NCBI GenBank assembly: GCA_964035575.1
Contig: OZ037890.1
Location: 558,001-622,000 of the forward strand
DNA length: 64,000 bases
Source of the DNA: Rhynchopus sp. YZ270_cl-10
Taxonomy: Eukaryota; Euglenozoa; Diplonemea; Diplonemida; Diplonemidae
Direction: 5' to 3'
Of the stretch, positions 21,282 through 33,120 are shown piece after piece. How positions within the stretch are numbered: the first letter of the stretch is position 1; every line of letters starts with the position of its first letter. A program made the position numbers and the translations under genes. The notes below the pieces were generated by a model. The model saw only the letters and a list, made by a program, of their open reading frames with translations, ran no database searches and was not told the origin of the DNA.

Positions 21282-24272
21282 AATACGATTTTTTTTTTTG
21301 TTTTGCAACCATGTAAATTGCCTGCTCCTCTCTTTCGCTCTCTTTTTTTTTTTTTGTCTCTGATCCGAAAAAAAAAATGGTAATATTCGTTCCATCTTCC
21401 CGGTCGCATTTTATTTTTATTTTCCACATTAACTTCGTCCAAGAAACCTATCAGAAATCCACACGAAGCCTCTCTCCCTTGTAAAGCCAACTTCATCTTT
21501 TTTTTTTCTTTTTAAAGGTAACTAAGCACAAGAAAAGCTTAGGTTCAGTTTACCAATTTTTTCTATTTACATACACATGATTTTTTTTTTGCATCACGCA
21601 TACCTTGAGAGGTATTGTGTTGAGAACCTCCGGAAAAGGGTGATTGTAACGAAGCAACTATCCGGTGTACATTAAGTGCAAAGCCATTTTTTTTGTCTGA
21701 AGACGACAATGGACGATATTGTTTGACACCATGTATCGGTGTGGTTCTCGTTGTCTATTGTGACGCCTTTATGCATGACGCCTGTCATATTCCCTAGCCG
21801 CAATCCAGCGTATAAGACTTCGGCATACGTTTATCGTTAAGATTTCTTCTTCTTCTTTATTTTTTTCTTTCTTTGGTTCTTGCGCCCCTGGTTCATTCAC
21901 ATACGTTTCTGTGTCTTTTCATGTCTCTCGTCTCCGACGAGAGGCTTAGGTTCATCTTACAAACCGAAAACCCCCTTTTTTTTAAAAAGGGTCTTTCATT
22001 CTCTTACGAGTGGTGTGCCAGTGCAAATTTGGTGTTTATAATCTTATATTGTTTCAATACACATGAACCATCTGATGAACTTTGGTGCCTTTGCCTGTTG
22101 GTGCACTGTGAGGGCACATTCATCTTTCAAATTTTTTTTTCTTTTTTTTTTTTTCTAAATTTTTCATTATTTTTTTTATTTTCTCAGCAACGTGCATTCA
22201 TTTCTCATCGTACTTCCAATATATCCTAGGAACAGTTCCCCCCCCCTCGAAAAGACATTGTGCTTAGCGCAACAAAGTTTAATAACGTGGCCGCATTATT
22301 TCACACCCATTTTTTTTTTCTCTCTTGACCACCTTCAATTTTTGATAGTCAGCATAAGCTTGGCCTTTGTGTGTCATCAGCATTGACATACACGTCATCT
22401 TTCTGTCTTTTTTTAAACCAAAAAATGGCACAAAAACCTTGCCGTTCTCCTTTAAACAGACATCCCCCAAAAAAACGAAAAATTCCCCCTTTAAGAGAAG
22501 CCAGAAGATGTCTCCTGATAAACGCCTATCAACACCCCATTTCAGGTTTAGCGCCTTTTTGGCTGCGTTCAAGAAAAGTATAATAGCCACCTCTATTCTG
22601 GTACTGCATCGGGTCCATTTGGGTACTAAATACTATTTGGAACTGGATGCCCGTTGTAGCCATTTTTTTTTCCCAACCTCTTCTTCACTTCTCTTTGACA
22701 AGCGAGTTAACTACTATGCGTGTGTGTGTAGTTTGGCTCTTAACGGGACAGAAACTGAGGCTGAGCAACAAAAAGAACACCTAATTATCGAACCATCAGC
22801 ACCAAGGGCTACAACCCAAATACTGTTGTTCACATGACCCCATTATGGGGTTGTCGAGTAACAGTGCTCACCCCCCTTCCCCTTCCTCCAAGGAAACCGT
22901 TATGTAACACGCAAAAAACATCCTCACTTTTTTTGAGGAAATCTTCCAAAAAAAAATGATTGTCTTTGGGTTATCTGAACAGAGACGAAAATGTTTGTCG
23001 CAGTATCTCAGTGTAGCCTTCTTCAGATTGACCCAACATCTTCTTTTTTTTATAAATATGAACCCAGGATATTCCGAATGTCCTTTCCCCCCCCTCCCCT
23101 TCCTCCACCCACTCTCATATATGATACTATTATTTTCTTTTTGCTGCGAATGCGATATTGTTGAGCAAAAGAAAAAAGTTTTTTTTTTTAAATGTTGTAC
23201 TTTGTGTTGGGGGGGGTGACTGCATTCTCCCCGAACAACCGTCTCTGCAGGGAACAAGAGACAAAGCCAATTTTCAAGCCCAGCGTGTTCCTGCACAACA
23301 ATGATAGTGGTAAAAAATAAATAAATAATTGTGTGCACACGAAGAGGCACATTTCATTCATTCTTTCAATTTTTTCTTTTTGTTCTTTCAAATTGTATGT
23401 TCCGTTGTTCTTTCCCTAAAATAAATAATTATTTTTTGAGATAGTGGGGGAAAAAAACACCACTCTTCACTTTACCAGTTATGCATGGAATAATAACCAA
23501 AGTGCATCGTTAATTTAATCTTTATCTTTACCCAATTCATTACAACACTGTTGTTTTTTAATTTTTTCTTTTGTTTTACTTGAGATGTTTTTTTTTTGAA
23601 CGAATTGTTATTAAAAGGAAACAAACGAAGGGTCAGCACTTGGATACAAAACCTAATCACTCATCAAGGTGGGTGCTTAGGCGATTGTCAACACAATGCA
23701 AAACCCTTATAATATTAACACATTACATTCACCTGAGAGATGCCAAAGAGCGAGGGTCGCTAATTGCCCTCTTTTATTAAAACAAAAAACAAAAAGTTAG
23801 ACGTTCTGGCGTTCTTTTCATACGCACAGCACGCCTCATGCCATTTTCACCTTCATATTTTCCATATAAAACCAGCAAAAACCAAGGACACTGTGTGAGT
23901 CCATATTTTTTGCATTGCCATTTGTTTGACACCGAGATTCCTTTTTTTCCCTGAACTAAATCGAAAGTTGATTCTTCTCTTTTTGCTGCCGTTTTGTTTA
24001 CGAAGCAGCAAAAAATATACTAAAAAAACACAACAACCAGAAACAAAAATAATTATTGTTTTCTTTTAAATTAGGGTATTTTTTAGTACTATTCTTTTCA
24101 AAATAAAAAAAATGTTGTTTGTTGGCAAAACCCCACATATCCTCTTTGACACTGCACCAATACAACCATGTTTTCAAAAAAAAAAAAAAAAAACGAAAAC
24201 AAAACAAGAGCACAAAGCAAAAAAGCAAAAAAAAATTTTTATAAAAACCCATTCAAATACCCTCTTTGACTC

Positions 24273-24385
24273 GTGGTGGGTGTATTGTGATAGTTATCCA
24301 TCGTAATCCAGAATACACATCACAATACAGTATTGTGATGTGTATTATGTATGATGATGGATAACTATCACAATACACCCACCAC
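24273..24385. mobile_element. Palindromic MITE, ATTGTGATAATT family, copy 3
   Basis: A 113-bp hairpin with near-perfect arms: GTGGTGGGTGTATTGTGATA on the left and TATCACAATACACCCACCAC on the right. It is the most intact of the three copies. Confidence 0.85.
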
Positions 24386-25096
24386 TATCTTTGGAAGGGG
24401 GTTGCAGCACTTTGCGTTCGGAGATGCATCTATGCTTTGAAGCCTAGCCATCATGATGGGTGTGCACAAATCTTTGAGAATATTGTGCACAAAGCCATGG
24501 TGGATTGTCAATTCAACGAAAAAACAAAGTAGGGAAGAGGACGATTTTTTAAAAAAAGACCACACAGTGACAATTACACTGTTTCAACTCAAATATTTTG
24601 TATTTTTATTGAATTATTTTGTTTTCTGTTGATACTGCAAGAAAAGGAAAATAAAAAATCAACGGGTGTGGTAGGGCTGTTCCTACTAAGGGCTGTTCCT
24701 ATGTGTACCCGGTGTACAAATGTAGCACATCTTCAGATGTCGACCGTAAACGTTCTGGGGGTTTCAGAGATGCGACCCTGTTGTAGCTATTCCTTTATTT
24801 TATTGATTGATTTTATTTTTTTGTAAAGTGTATTTTTATGGATAGTGCAGACTCTGTTTGAATAGCGGTCACACTAAACCAACAGATTAACAAAAAAAAA
24901 AGGCGTCTAAGTGCGAGACTCATCTTACCGACTTTTTCTCTCTTTTCTTTATGTTTTTCTTGGCTATGGTACTGACGAGAAAGAGTCCGTCATTCGAGAA
25001 TTCTGTACTTTTTTGGTCCCCCCACCGTACGCAGAACGTCTCACGCACCTTTCCTCACGCGAAAAAAACAAAACAAAACAAAAAAAAAAAAAAACA

Positions 25097-25174
25097 GTGG
25101 AGATTGCACAACTGTGGCAACACAACCGAGGCAACTGCACTACTCCAACAATTTATCAAAAAAAAAACAAAAAT
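25097..25174 (+). repeat. S1 micro-retroposon, fourth copy
   Basis: GTGGAGATTGCACAACTGTG through CTCCAACAATTTATC and an A-run. It is preceded by an A-run as well. Confidence 0.7.
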
Positions 25175-25924
25175 CATAAACAAACAAAATAAAAGCACAC
25201 CTTCGCCATAAGACGAGGGGTTTAAAAAAAAGAAACAGCTTTTTCTATTACATCCAGATTTTGAGCAGCGGAGGGTAATGTTCCTGTCCATAACTCAAAC
25301 AAATTTTCTATACATCCAGATTTTTCTTCGTTATATTATTTCTGTGCATACTGTAGGCACACAGGAAAAAGTTTCCTGATGCTGCACGCTCCAAGAAAAC
25401 AAACACAACAAAAAATATTTAAAAAAAAAAAAAAAAAACGTAAAAAGGCGGACAGTGAAGGTGACAATATCGGCAAAGCAAGCGTCCCCCTTTTTTTGAG
25501 CTTCGCTCCCCCCTGTCCCCCCCTTTCCCTTTCCCTTTCCCTTGAAACACCAAAAACATCTCATGGTTGTGGGGGTGGTGTTAGGTGAAACCCCATCCCG
25601 GGTTATTAGTAACGTGATTAAGACGAGTCTTCGGTTCGAAATTTTACCACTACATGTTATGCTCCTTTTGCGCAAAAAAGTCCACCCTTTTTTTTTTATT
25701 TTTTTTTCCAAATAAATTATTGCTCGTCGGACTTCGGGGAGGGTGCAGTATTGTGTGCAAAAGGCATTTTGATTGTAGCGGGTGAAAGGAAAAGTGTTCT
25801 CTTGCGTATGTCAGTGTCTTGTATGAAACTGCAAACCAAATGTTATGTTCTTGGTATCAACCCCCCATGCCCACACCCCATTATTCTTCTAATTTTTTTT
25901 TTTTTCACACATTTTTTTAATCTT

Positions 25925-26015
25925 GTGGAAACCCACGCAGCCTATGCTGCGCGATAACGAATGTGATCAAGGTGACTAAGCACGAGAGGCTTCGAGTCAT
26001 CTTATAAACTTTTTT
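25925..26015 (+). repeat. Long R1 copy including upstream coding tail
   Basis: CCACGCAGCCTATGCTGCGC, then GATAACGAATGTGATCAAGG, then TGACTAAGCACGAGAGGCTT. The first block matches the end of the open frame at 33800-34114 including its stop codon. It therefore shows R1 as the 3' end of a coding element. Confidence 0.7.
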
Positions 26016-26172
26016 ATATTCTCATTTGGTTCAGTCAAAAAAAGGACAAAATAAAAAAGTCACGCAGATGCCTCGCACAGAGGCCCACTGGAGATGTTTG
26101 TTTCATACGAGACGGTCTTTTTCCCCCCTCTTTTTTTTCCTTTGAAAACTTTGACAACGTGTATTGGGACAA

Positions 26173-26243
26173 AAACAGGGAGGAGCGGGTCACGTGGATT
26201 GCCCGCGAACAGGCAATCCACGTGACCCGCCCTTCCCTGTTTT
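26173..26243. repeat. Perfect long hairpin
   Basis: AACAGGGAGGAGCGGGTCAC...GATTGCC mirrored by GGCAATC...GTGACCCGCCCTTCCCTGTT around an 8-nt loop. The arms are about 30 bp with few mismatches. It may be a MITE or a structured-RNA locus. Confidence 0.75.
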
Positions 26244-26416
26244 TTTTCTTCTTTTTTTGGTGATGTGTATACCCCTCCGTTCAGGTCCATAGAGAATTTT
26301 GCATGCTCAAAACGAAACGTTTTTTAACGCCCTTTTTCTTTGTTTTCCACCTTCTATAAATTGTGACAGAATTAAGATGTGCGCGGAGAGGTACCACCTG
26401 ATTCTTTTTTCTTGCC

Positions 26417-26610
26417 TGAAATTGTGGTGGAGTTTTGGTGGTGTTTGAGGTGGTTTAAAATACCACCAGACACCTCCAAACACCACCAAATTTTCAGGCA
26501 AAATCAGGTGGAGGCACATTCATCCACCTGGTTTTGCCTTGAGTTAAATAAAGTGGTTTTAATACCACCCAAACTCCACCCAAACCTCCACTAAATTTTC
26601 AGGCAAAAAA
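26417..26610. repeat. Foldback of GGTGG/CCACC blocks
   Basis: The left arm GCCTGAAATTGTGGTGGAG... mirrors ...CCACCAAATTTTCAGGC near 26480-26502. A second, partial right arm follows near 26560-26610 (CTCCACTAAATTTTCAGGC). Confidence 0.65.
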
Positions 26611-26860
26611 AAAAACTCAGGGTGGTTCATTTTACAATTTTTTTTTCCCCTTTAAGTTTCCGTTCTCCTCTATAAGTTGTATAAGCCCCCTGGTATATTC
26701 ATCTTTCAAGCTTGGTTTGTTGAGTATTTTTTTACCTTTCTGCCCTCTGCGATTCGAAGAAAATGAAACGAGAGAGACAGATGGTTGTTTATGTGTGTAT
26801 ATTCTGCAGGCATTCCCTCCCCTTTTTTTTTTGATGACATTTAGGCAAGAAGCCACCTGA

Positions 26861-26990
26861 TTTTTACCCCGCGTATAGGCGCGTAAAAGCGTGTAAAGGC
26901 GTGTACGGACGGTCCGTATATGCCTATACGGCCCAAAACGCGCCTATACACGCCTTTACGTGCCTAAATGCGGGGTAAAAATGAGGTGGA
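26861..26990. repeat. Long imperfect palindrome
   Basis: CACCTGATTTTTACCCCGC on the left mirrors GCGGGGTAAAAATGAGGTG on the right. Between them are GCGTGTAAAGGCGTGTA and its inverted counterpart. About 130 bp; a foldback or MITE-like element. Confidence 0.7.
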
Positions 26991-28243
26991 GAAGGCTGTT
27001 ATTTCAAAAGAAAATTTCTTTCTTCTTAAATGCACAGAAGAGGTACATTCATATTTCAGGCTTTCTTTTCCTTTCTCTTGCTTCGAGACATGCAGCCATT
27101 TTTTAAAAAATATAGCTAAGTCTTTTCTCCTCTGGTGGTTTAATTTATTTGTGTACATCATTTCCCGTCCGCCCCCCCGGTGTACGGTGAGGTGTTTTTG
27201 CGCACTTTCCTCTTTGTTTTGGTTTGGCTTGTAGTATAAGGTCTTTGTTCTATACAGGTGATAGAGTGTTGACAATTCTTTTGTAAGATGACTAAGCAGA
27301 CAAGAGAGAGGCTTGTAATCTTATAACCTGTTTCCCTTTTTTTTTTATATATTTTTTTTTGAGGAAGAATTTACCCGTCCAGTGGGGAATACCACAGTAT
27401 AGAGAGTTAGATCAGAGAGTTCCTGCCACCTCGTTTGTGCAAACCTTTTTTTTTTTTTGGGGATGAAAAACTTTTCTTGAGAGTGTTTTTTTCTGGGTGA
27501 AGACTGTCGGAATGACAGCTAAACTACCAGATTATTTTTTAAATCGCGTGCGTTTTTGAAAATGTGATTGAAAGAGGGAGGTGGTGACGGTTGTTGCTGT
27601 GTATTTTACCTTTATAATGCTGTATTATGCGTGGTAGGGAAAAAAAAAAAAAAACAAATTGTATCAAAACGCACAAATTCGGTTGTCACGAAGGCGAGAG
27701 CAAGAAATGTGATTGCAGCTTTTTAACTGATACTATGCGTGAACAGCGATGCGACAAAACATAACATTTTTTTTTTTTGAAAGAAAGAAAAACACACTAA
27801 ATCGTCTCCAATGGAGAGTCGAACATAAAGTCTTCAACACTGAAGCAAAACAAAAGAGTTATAGTGGAGTTCATCCTCGGGTGTCTACACTAATACAACT
27901 AAGTTTTCAAAAGAGAAAATAAAACGTCCGACATTAATGCCGCTCTTTAGTAGCATTAAGCAAAAATCCTCCTAAACGTTGCACTCTTTCTCTCTCTCTC
28001 TCCCCCCTCCCCATTTTCATGCAAAAAAAAAGAAGAAAAAAAAAAAAAAAAAACCAAGAAATACAAATGTTTTTTTCTTTGTGAAGTTGCCCCATATTTT
28101 CCACTGTTCATCAAAAATATGTTGGTATATTGCTTCCCCACCCCCATATTCCCCACACGATGACCATGTCCCCGGGTAGCATGGCATTTGCATGTTTTTT
28201 ACTTAGCATGTCGCCTTTTTGCCTGTTATTATAAGGAACAATA

Positions 28244-28345
28244 CAGTACGCCAAATAGTCTTTTGGTGTCCAAAAGGAAGTTGCCAAAATTCCCCCCCAA
28301 AAAAACTGCACCTCATTTTGGACTGCAAATTTATTTGGAGTGCTG
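28244..28345. mobile_element. Mariner-like MITE with TA duplication, copy 2
   Basis: The left end CAGTACGCCAAATAG is preceded by TA. The right end ...GGAGTGCTG (reversed CAGCACTCC) is followed by TA. 102 bp with C- and A-runs inside and no ORF. The ends are related to the element at 21174. Confidence 0.65.
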
Positions 28346-28408
28346 TAGTACGTTACCCCGGGAATCACAGAGTCACCGTGTGACCCCACCCCAAAAAAAA
28401 TTTGGACA

Positions 28409-28486
28409 GTGGAGATTGCACAACTGTGGCAACACAACCGAGGCAACTACACTACTCCAACAATTTATCAAAAAAAAAAAAAAACA
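28409..28486 (+). repeat. S1 micro-retroposon, fifth copy
   Basis: GTGGAGATTGCACAACTGTG ... CCAACAATTTATC then about 14 A. Confidence 0.7.
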
Positions 28487-30152
28487 TTCTGAATTAGCTT
28501 GCATCTATAAAGCGCCCCCCAAGCGATCAAATTTTATCAATTTTTTTTTGTTTATTTTTTTTGGAGGGTGAGTGTGTGGGGGGGGTGGGGAACTGCTTGG
28601 GGAAGGGGGGGGAAGGGATGAGCGGTTCACAACGTTAAAAAAGAGAGTTATAGCATAAATACTGAGAACTCTGCGCGCATATTAGATGGTATACACATAC
28701 ACACCCCACTGCCTGCTTTTCCTTTATGAAAAAAAAAGGGTGTATAGGCAGGGGGCTTTGCGACACTCACTGCAGCGGAATGTCAAGAACAGCTGCACCT
28801 TTCCGGAGAGCATTTTTGCTTTCTGAGTTATGGCCCATATGACGTGGTTTCTTTTCTTTTTTTTTGCATGCCCAATTGAGAGAACAATATATTTATTCAT
28901 TCTGTTTCCCATCCCCCTTTTTTTCTGTTTCTATCAACGATTTTTTTTTTTTTATATTCCTCTTTTTCTCCCCTTCCCCATAAACGCTGTGTTCTGATTT
29001 TATTTTTTCTTCACTTTATGGATCATCCTATGAAGAAAAATATGGCTGCTATCTAGTGATAGTAATCGAAAAAAAAAAAAAATCAAAACAATTATTAAAA
29101 GGGAATAGTGAAGCTTGCGCGGCAATCTACACTGTTCTAACAATTTTATCAAAGCAAAAAAAATAATATAGTGGAGTTCATCTTCGGGTGTCTACACTAA
29201 AACAACCAAGTTTTCAAAAAAAAAACTTTTTTCACATCCTGTGTTACCAATCTATTCAAAAAAACCGCGTAGAAATCACACAGGGTAACCACACGTTATC
29301 GATTCTTTCTTTTTCAACAAAAAGAAAAAAGTGTCAGACCAGAGTTTTTCCTAATTTTATTTTGTTTCGTCTCTGCCACACTCTTAGGGATTGAGGTGTG
29401 CCGTCTGTACGTAGTTCCTAATCCCCCCCCTTTTTTTGGGGGTACCATTTAGTAGTGAAAAAAAACCTACCTCTTTGGTGGGGTGAAGGTCGATATAGCA
29501 GGGAGAGAAAAAAAAGAAAAAAAAAAGACTCCCTCCCTGAGGGGTTACCCTATTTTCAACCCCATTTATTCTCGCTTCTCTTCCCTCTCTCTCCTCTCTC
29601 TCTCTCTCCCTTCCCCCCCAAAAAAAAAAGGTAAAGTTAGTCGGGTTTGGGTGGAGGGTGGGAGAAGATGATGTTCATATATGCTTGTGACTACGTCTTG
29701 ATTTATTATTTTTTTTTTTTTTTGCAATGCTTTCAAAAAAAAAAAGTGGAGTCCCTTGGGGTGTCGCTAATACAGTCCTTTATTCGTAAGAAAGGACAAA
29801 AAAATAAAAAAAAAGGTTGAAGAGCGAAGGTTATTTTTTTGTTCGTGGTTGTATGCATGCGAGGAAAGTTGTAAAAAAAAAAAAAAAAGGTTCCCATCCC
29901 TTCTCCTTTTTATACATTTTCTCTGTCTTTGACGCTGATGGACAAAAACTCTATCTTTTCGATTGAAAATAGTAATCATTTTCATCCATTCTCTTCTTAA
30001 GTCTCTAAAGCTCGGTTCCTCTCATCAATTCCTTCGTATTCCAATTTTTAGTACCGAGGAAAGGGGGGGTAATACAGTTCAAATTGTTGGGTTGTCTTCA
30101 AAAATTCAGTTCTGTTTTGATGATTTTGTGTGTGGTGGGTTGGGGTTGAGCT

Positions 30153-30220
30153 TGAGTGGAGGAGGAGGAGGAGGAGGAGGTGGTGGTAGCGGTAGTGGTG
30201 GTGTGGTGGTGGTGGGTGGT
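30153..30220 (+). repeat. GGA/GGT trinucleotide-rich tract
   Basis: Five to seven GGA units grade into GGT-rich sequence. It marks the change from the A/T desert to a G/T-rich block. Confidence 0.7.
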
Positions 30221-30507
30221 GGGGGTCACATACTCAAAAAACCTTTGAGAAATAGAAGAATCATTCGTTGCTATGGTACCAGATCAAATGCTCTTTCGGT
30301 GTTCAATCTTGTGCAGCAGTGTGGTTCAAGGAAAAGGCTGTGTTCTCATTCTCTTGATTATTGCTCTTTTCAAATAGGTTAAGAGTGTGGTTGGGTCACG
30401 ACGCATAGCTGTTGGCCGAAGAAGGGGGGTGGTGCTGGGGTGTGGTTGGGTGGTGGATCGTCTTTACTCTGTCAACCTGGTTCTCTCTGCTTCGGCAAAG
30501 GGACAGC

Positions 30508-30702
30508 ATGAACGACCCCCCGACCACGTTTCTGGACCAATATACTGCATATTGGTCAGGTCTTGTGGGTCATCTGTGCAGGTTGAAGCTGAGTGATGAC
30601 AATCAGCATGTGAGGGTTTTTGACGGTGTTAAGGCAGCCTGTTTGCGACAAGGAGATCACTGTAGGAATAGTTCTCTGGTGTTCATGTGTTTGAGTGGAT
30701 AA
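30508..30702 (+). CDS. Small open frame, unidentified
   Basis: 64 codons from ATG: MNDPPTTFLDQYTAYWSG at the start and ending SSLVFMCLSG. An acceptor-like CGGCAAAG lies just upstream, after a pyrimidine-rich stretch. Residue use is protein-like, unlike the G/T-biased frames around it, but I recognise no family. It could be a short gene, one exon, or part of the mobile-element remains in 30.4-34.1 kb. Confidence 0.25.
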   Translation: MNDPPTTFLDQYTAYWSGLVGHLCRLKLSDDNQHVRVFDGVKAACLRQGDHCRNSSLVFMCLSG

Positions 30703-32420
30703 CCTATTAGTCTCATCAGATCTGCGTCTGTTGGGTTTGGGTGGGCACAGTGCACTCAAGGGGGTGGGGAGGGGTGGGTGTCATCGTCAACAGATGATGG
30801 AACGTGTCTGCTGGCTCTTGGGTTCTCCGTTGTTTGTGGCATTGTGTGTGGCTGGGGTGAGGGGAGGCGTTTGACTTGCGATGTTTGGCTGTTGATCGGG
30901 GATGGGTTGTGGTGGGGAGATGGCTGCGAGCGTTGCTGTGGAGGGTTGTCTGCGTCTGCGTCTGTATCTCAGACAGTGTCGCACTAAGCAGGTGGTGTGG
31001 TGTTGCGGAGCTGACTGGGATGGGTGGGTGGATGGGTGGGTATCGACATCCATGCAAGCAGTCTCCTTTGTGTTGGGCTGTCTGTCTTGCCTCTGGGTCA
31101 TTTGCATACGAGGTTGTCTTTGTTGTGATATGAGTTGGCAGTGTTTTACATCATCATCTTACGTCCACATTCACACCTTTATCTGCCATACCGAATGCTT
31201 CACACTGCAGTGTCACTGGGATCTCATGCAACAAGATACCTGCCACCACCACATGGTCTGGGATGACTCTTTATTGCCCACAGAACCTACACAACACCTT
31301 AGTGCGTCTATCGCGATCACCCCATGCACACCCCTTGAGATCAACATTCTGTGTTAATTTCCACTGTGTCACATGGTTGGTTGATTGCCGCAACTACTAA
31401 GAACATTGCGCTTCCGCCCATTGAATGAGTCTGGCTGATCAGGGGTGGGGATGGGATGTATCGGGAGCCTTATTGCTTTGTTGCTCATCAGATTCCTAGG
31501 GGAGTTTGTCTGGGGCACATCTGTTACACTATAGCAGTGTACTAAGGAGTGGATTGAGGTGCCGGATCCATTTTTGGGTGATTCAGGGGATGTGGTCAGG
31601 ACAGCGCTGTTTTAGTCAGGATAGGGGGGTACCAAGGCAGCTTTGTTGCAACTACTGGGGGCAAATGGGAGGGGGGTCAGACCCATAGCTGCAAAGAAGG
31701 TTGGGGAGGGTCGGGTGTCCGTCTATTGTACGGCCAAGGGTGAATGCGCTGCACCCCTCCAAATGCTGAAGCGGGTCTTATGTGTACCTTTTTTTGAATT
31801 TTTCCTCCATTTTGGAGAAATGGACATATTTTCTTTCTGGGTCAAATGAAGTCTTTTGATCATAGACATTGGGAGACGTTGAAGGTAACAGGCAAGCGCA
31901 CGCCCTTCTCTGGGCTCCCCCCCCCGCTCCACGGAGGACCGCGCGATGTACGCACGAGGGTGTTCATTCCGTTGTGTTTGCAACACCTGCAGGCAAACGT
32001 TGTGCCACAGAGGCATTTCAACTACTTCACTCGCAACTGGGAATGGAGCAGTGGCGATTCCAACACTGCTCGATGGAGGATTCTTGTAAGAAACGTATGA
32101 AAGTGAGTGGGATTGAAGTGTCTTGAGAACACAAGAGGGTTGAGGGGCAGAGGCTTTGGAGAGGTGGGGTGCTGTGGCGGGGCGGGAGTTTCAGTGGTGC
32201 TCCACCGAGCTGGAGGTGCCAGAGGGGGAAAATTATTGTAAAGGGGACATAGCTGCGTTCCCGTCCGGATCCCTGATGGAATTGTAAGGGCAGCAGAGGG
32301 AGGGGGTTGGTATTTACACCTGTGCTGTGGGAGTCGCAAGCTGTGATTTCGCTCTTTTTGTTTTTTTATTTTTTGGGGGTACCTCGCGTGGGGGGGCGTT
32401 CGTACTTCGAGCTCCCGATA
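30703..32420. other. G/T-rich block without identifiable genes
   Basis: Unlike the preceding desert it lacks long homopolymers and has mid GC. Several frames of 60-150 codons are open, but none shows a family motif. It may be decayed mobile-element sequence continuous with the fragments downstream. Confidence 0.4.
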
Positions 32421-32472
32421 TTTTGTTTTGCTGTTCGCCTGCTTTATGTTGCACGGTATCGTGCCTTCCAAC

Positions 32473-32805
32473 ATGAGCAAGACGGCAGTGTCGGCGGTGC
32501 AGTTTCTCCTCAATGCCGCCAACTCGATCGACGCAATCCTTTCATGTCCAGCGAAGGTGACCCCGGTCGTGCATCCTTGGGACCTCAAGTTTGTTCCGTC
32601 TAAACGGGTTGCCTTTTTGCTCATATTTGACCAAGCTCCAACCAAGTTTTTCCTCCAGTGGGAGGACACATACACACTGAAAGCTTTTCTCTGGTGGGTA
32701 TTGAAGGGGAGCAAGGTACGTGAGGCGTCGTGTGTCGAGCTCGCAGTCGCTTTTGAATTACGCATAAGGGTCTTCCTCGCCAACAAGATCTCAAACATCC
32801 GCTAA
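32473..32805 (+). pseudogene. Fragment of an unidentified mobile-element protein
   Basis: The open frame is protein-like. It includes PSKRVAFLLIFDQAPTKFF, FLQWEDTYTLKAFLWW and SCVELAVAFEL. A fragment 1.3 kb downstream (33800-34114) carries TCVELAIDLEMF at what looks like the matching place, so the two appear to be relatives from one repeated family. The family is not recognised. It looks like a fossil and not a whole element. Confidence 0.4.
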
Positions 32806-32924
32806 CGTGCACGGGTCATACAAGGGCTTATCAGCAAAGCTAACATGCGTGCAAACAGCAAAGCACCGTGTCCCATTCCCTGGTGTGAGGAGGGATCGTG
32901 TGTATTCCTTCCGGTCCGCGCTCA

Positions 32925-33120
32925 TTGGGTTCAGCAGCCTCCCAGTGTTGTGCTCCAGGACACGTGTCTTTCTTGAATCATTGAGTCATGTGATCACCCC
33001 TTCCCAATCAGGTTTGAGGAAATGACTGTATGTCTGCTTACAGCTTTCCTGTCAGCAACTCCTCAGGGCAACACCTGTTCGATCACCACGTAGTGTTAGT
33101 GTCTGTGTCCTAGAGGCTGC
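32925..33120 (+). repeat. R5 repeat, long copy
   Basis: About 195 bp similar to 51868-52070: CCCAGTGTTGTG...TTTCTTGA, TCACCCCTTCCCAATCAGG, TGCTTACAGCTTTCCTGT and the tail GTTAGTGTCTGTGTCCTAGA. Shorter copies of the same tail at 44560-44615 and 12930-12973 indicate 3'-anchored truncation. Confidence 0.65.

Larger units (their letters stand above)
9683..30400. other. Twenty-kilobase gene desert packed with short repeats
   Basis: No long credible ORF occurs. The stretch is dominated by A- and T-homopolymers, pyrimidine tracts, short 3'-anchored repeats (R1, R3, R4, R5/R6), A-tailed micro-retroposons (S1-S4), palindromic MITEs and one nested inverted-repeat element, listed separately. At least two exon-like islands (17516-17583 and 20105-20153) have good splice signals and plausible codons, so intron-rich genes with tiny exons may be hidden here, as in the HYPK-like gene. 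Confidence 0.6.

Noticed and set aside
25630-25650. GGTTCGAAATT resembling a tRNA B box
   Set aside because: No acceptor stem, D arm or anticodon arm could be fitted around it; no tRNA was found in the window.
32022-32798. 258-codon minus-strand frame
   Set aside because: It is antisense to the plus-strand frame with the CVELA segment; its Pro/Thr/Arg-rich composition is shadow-like.
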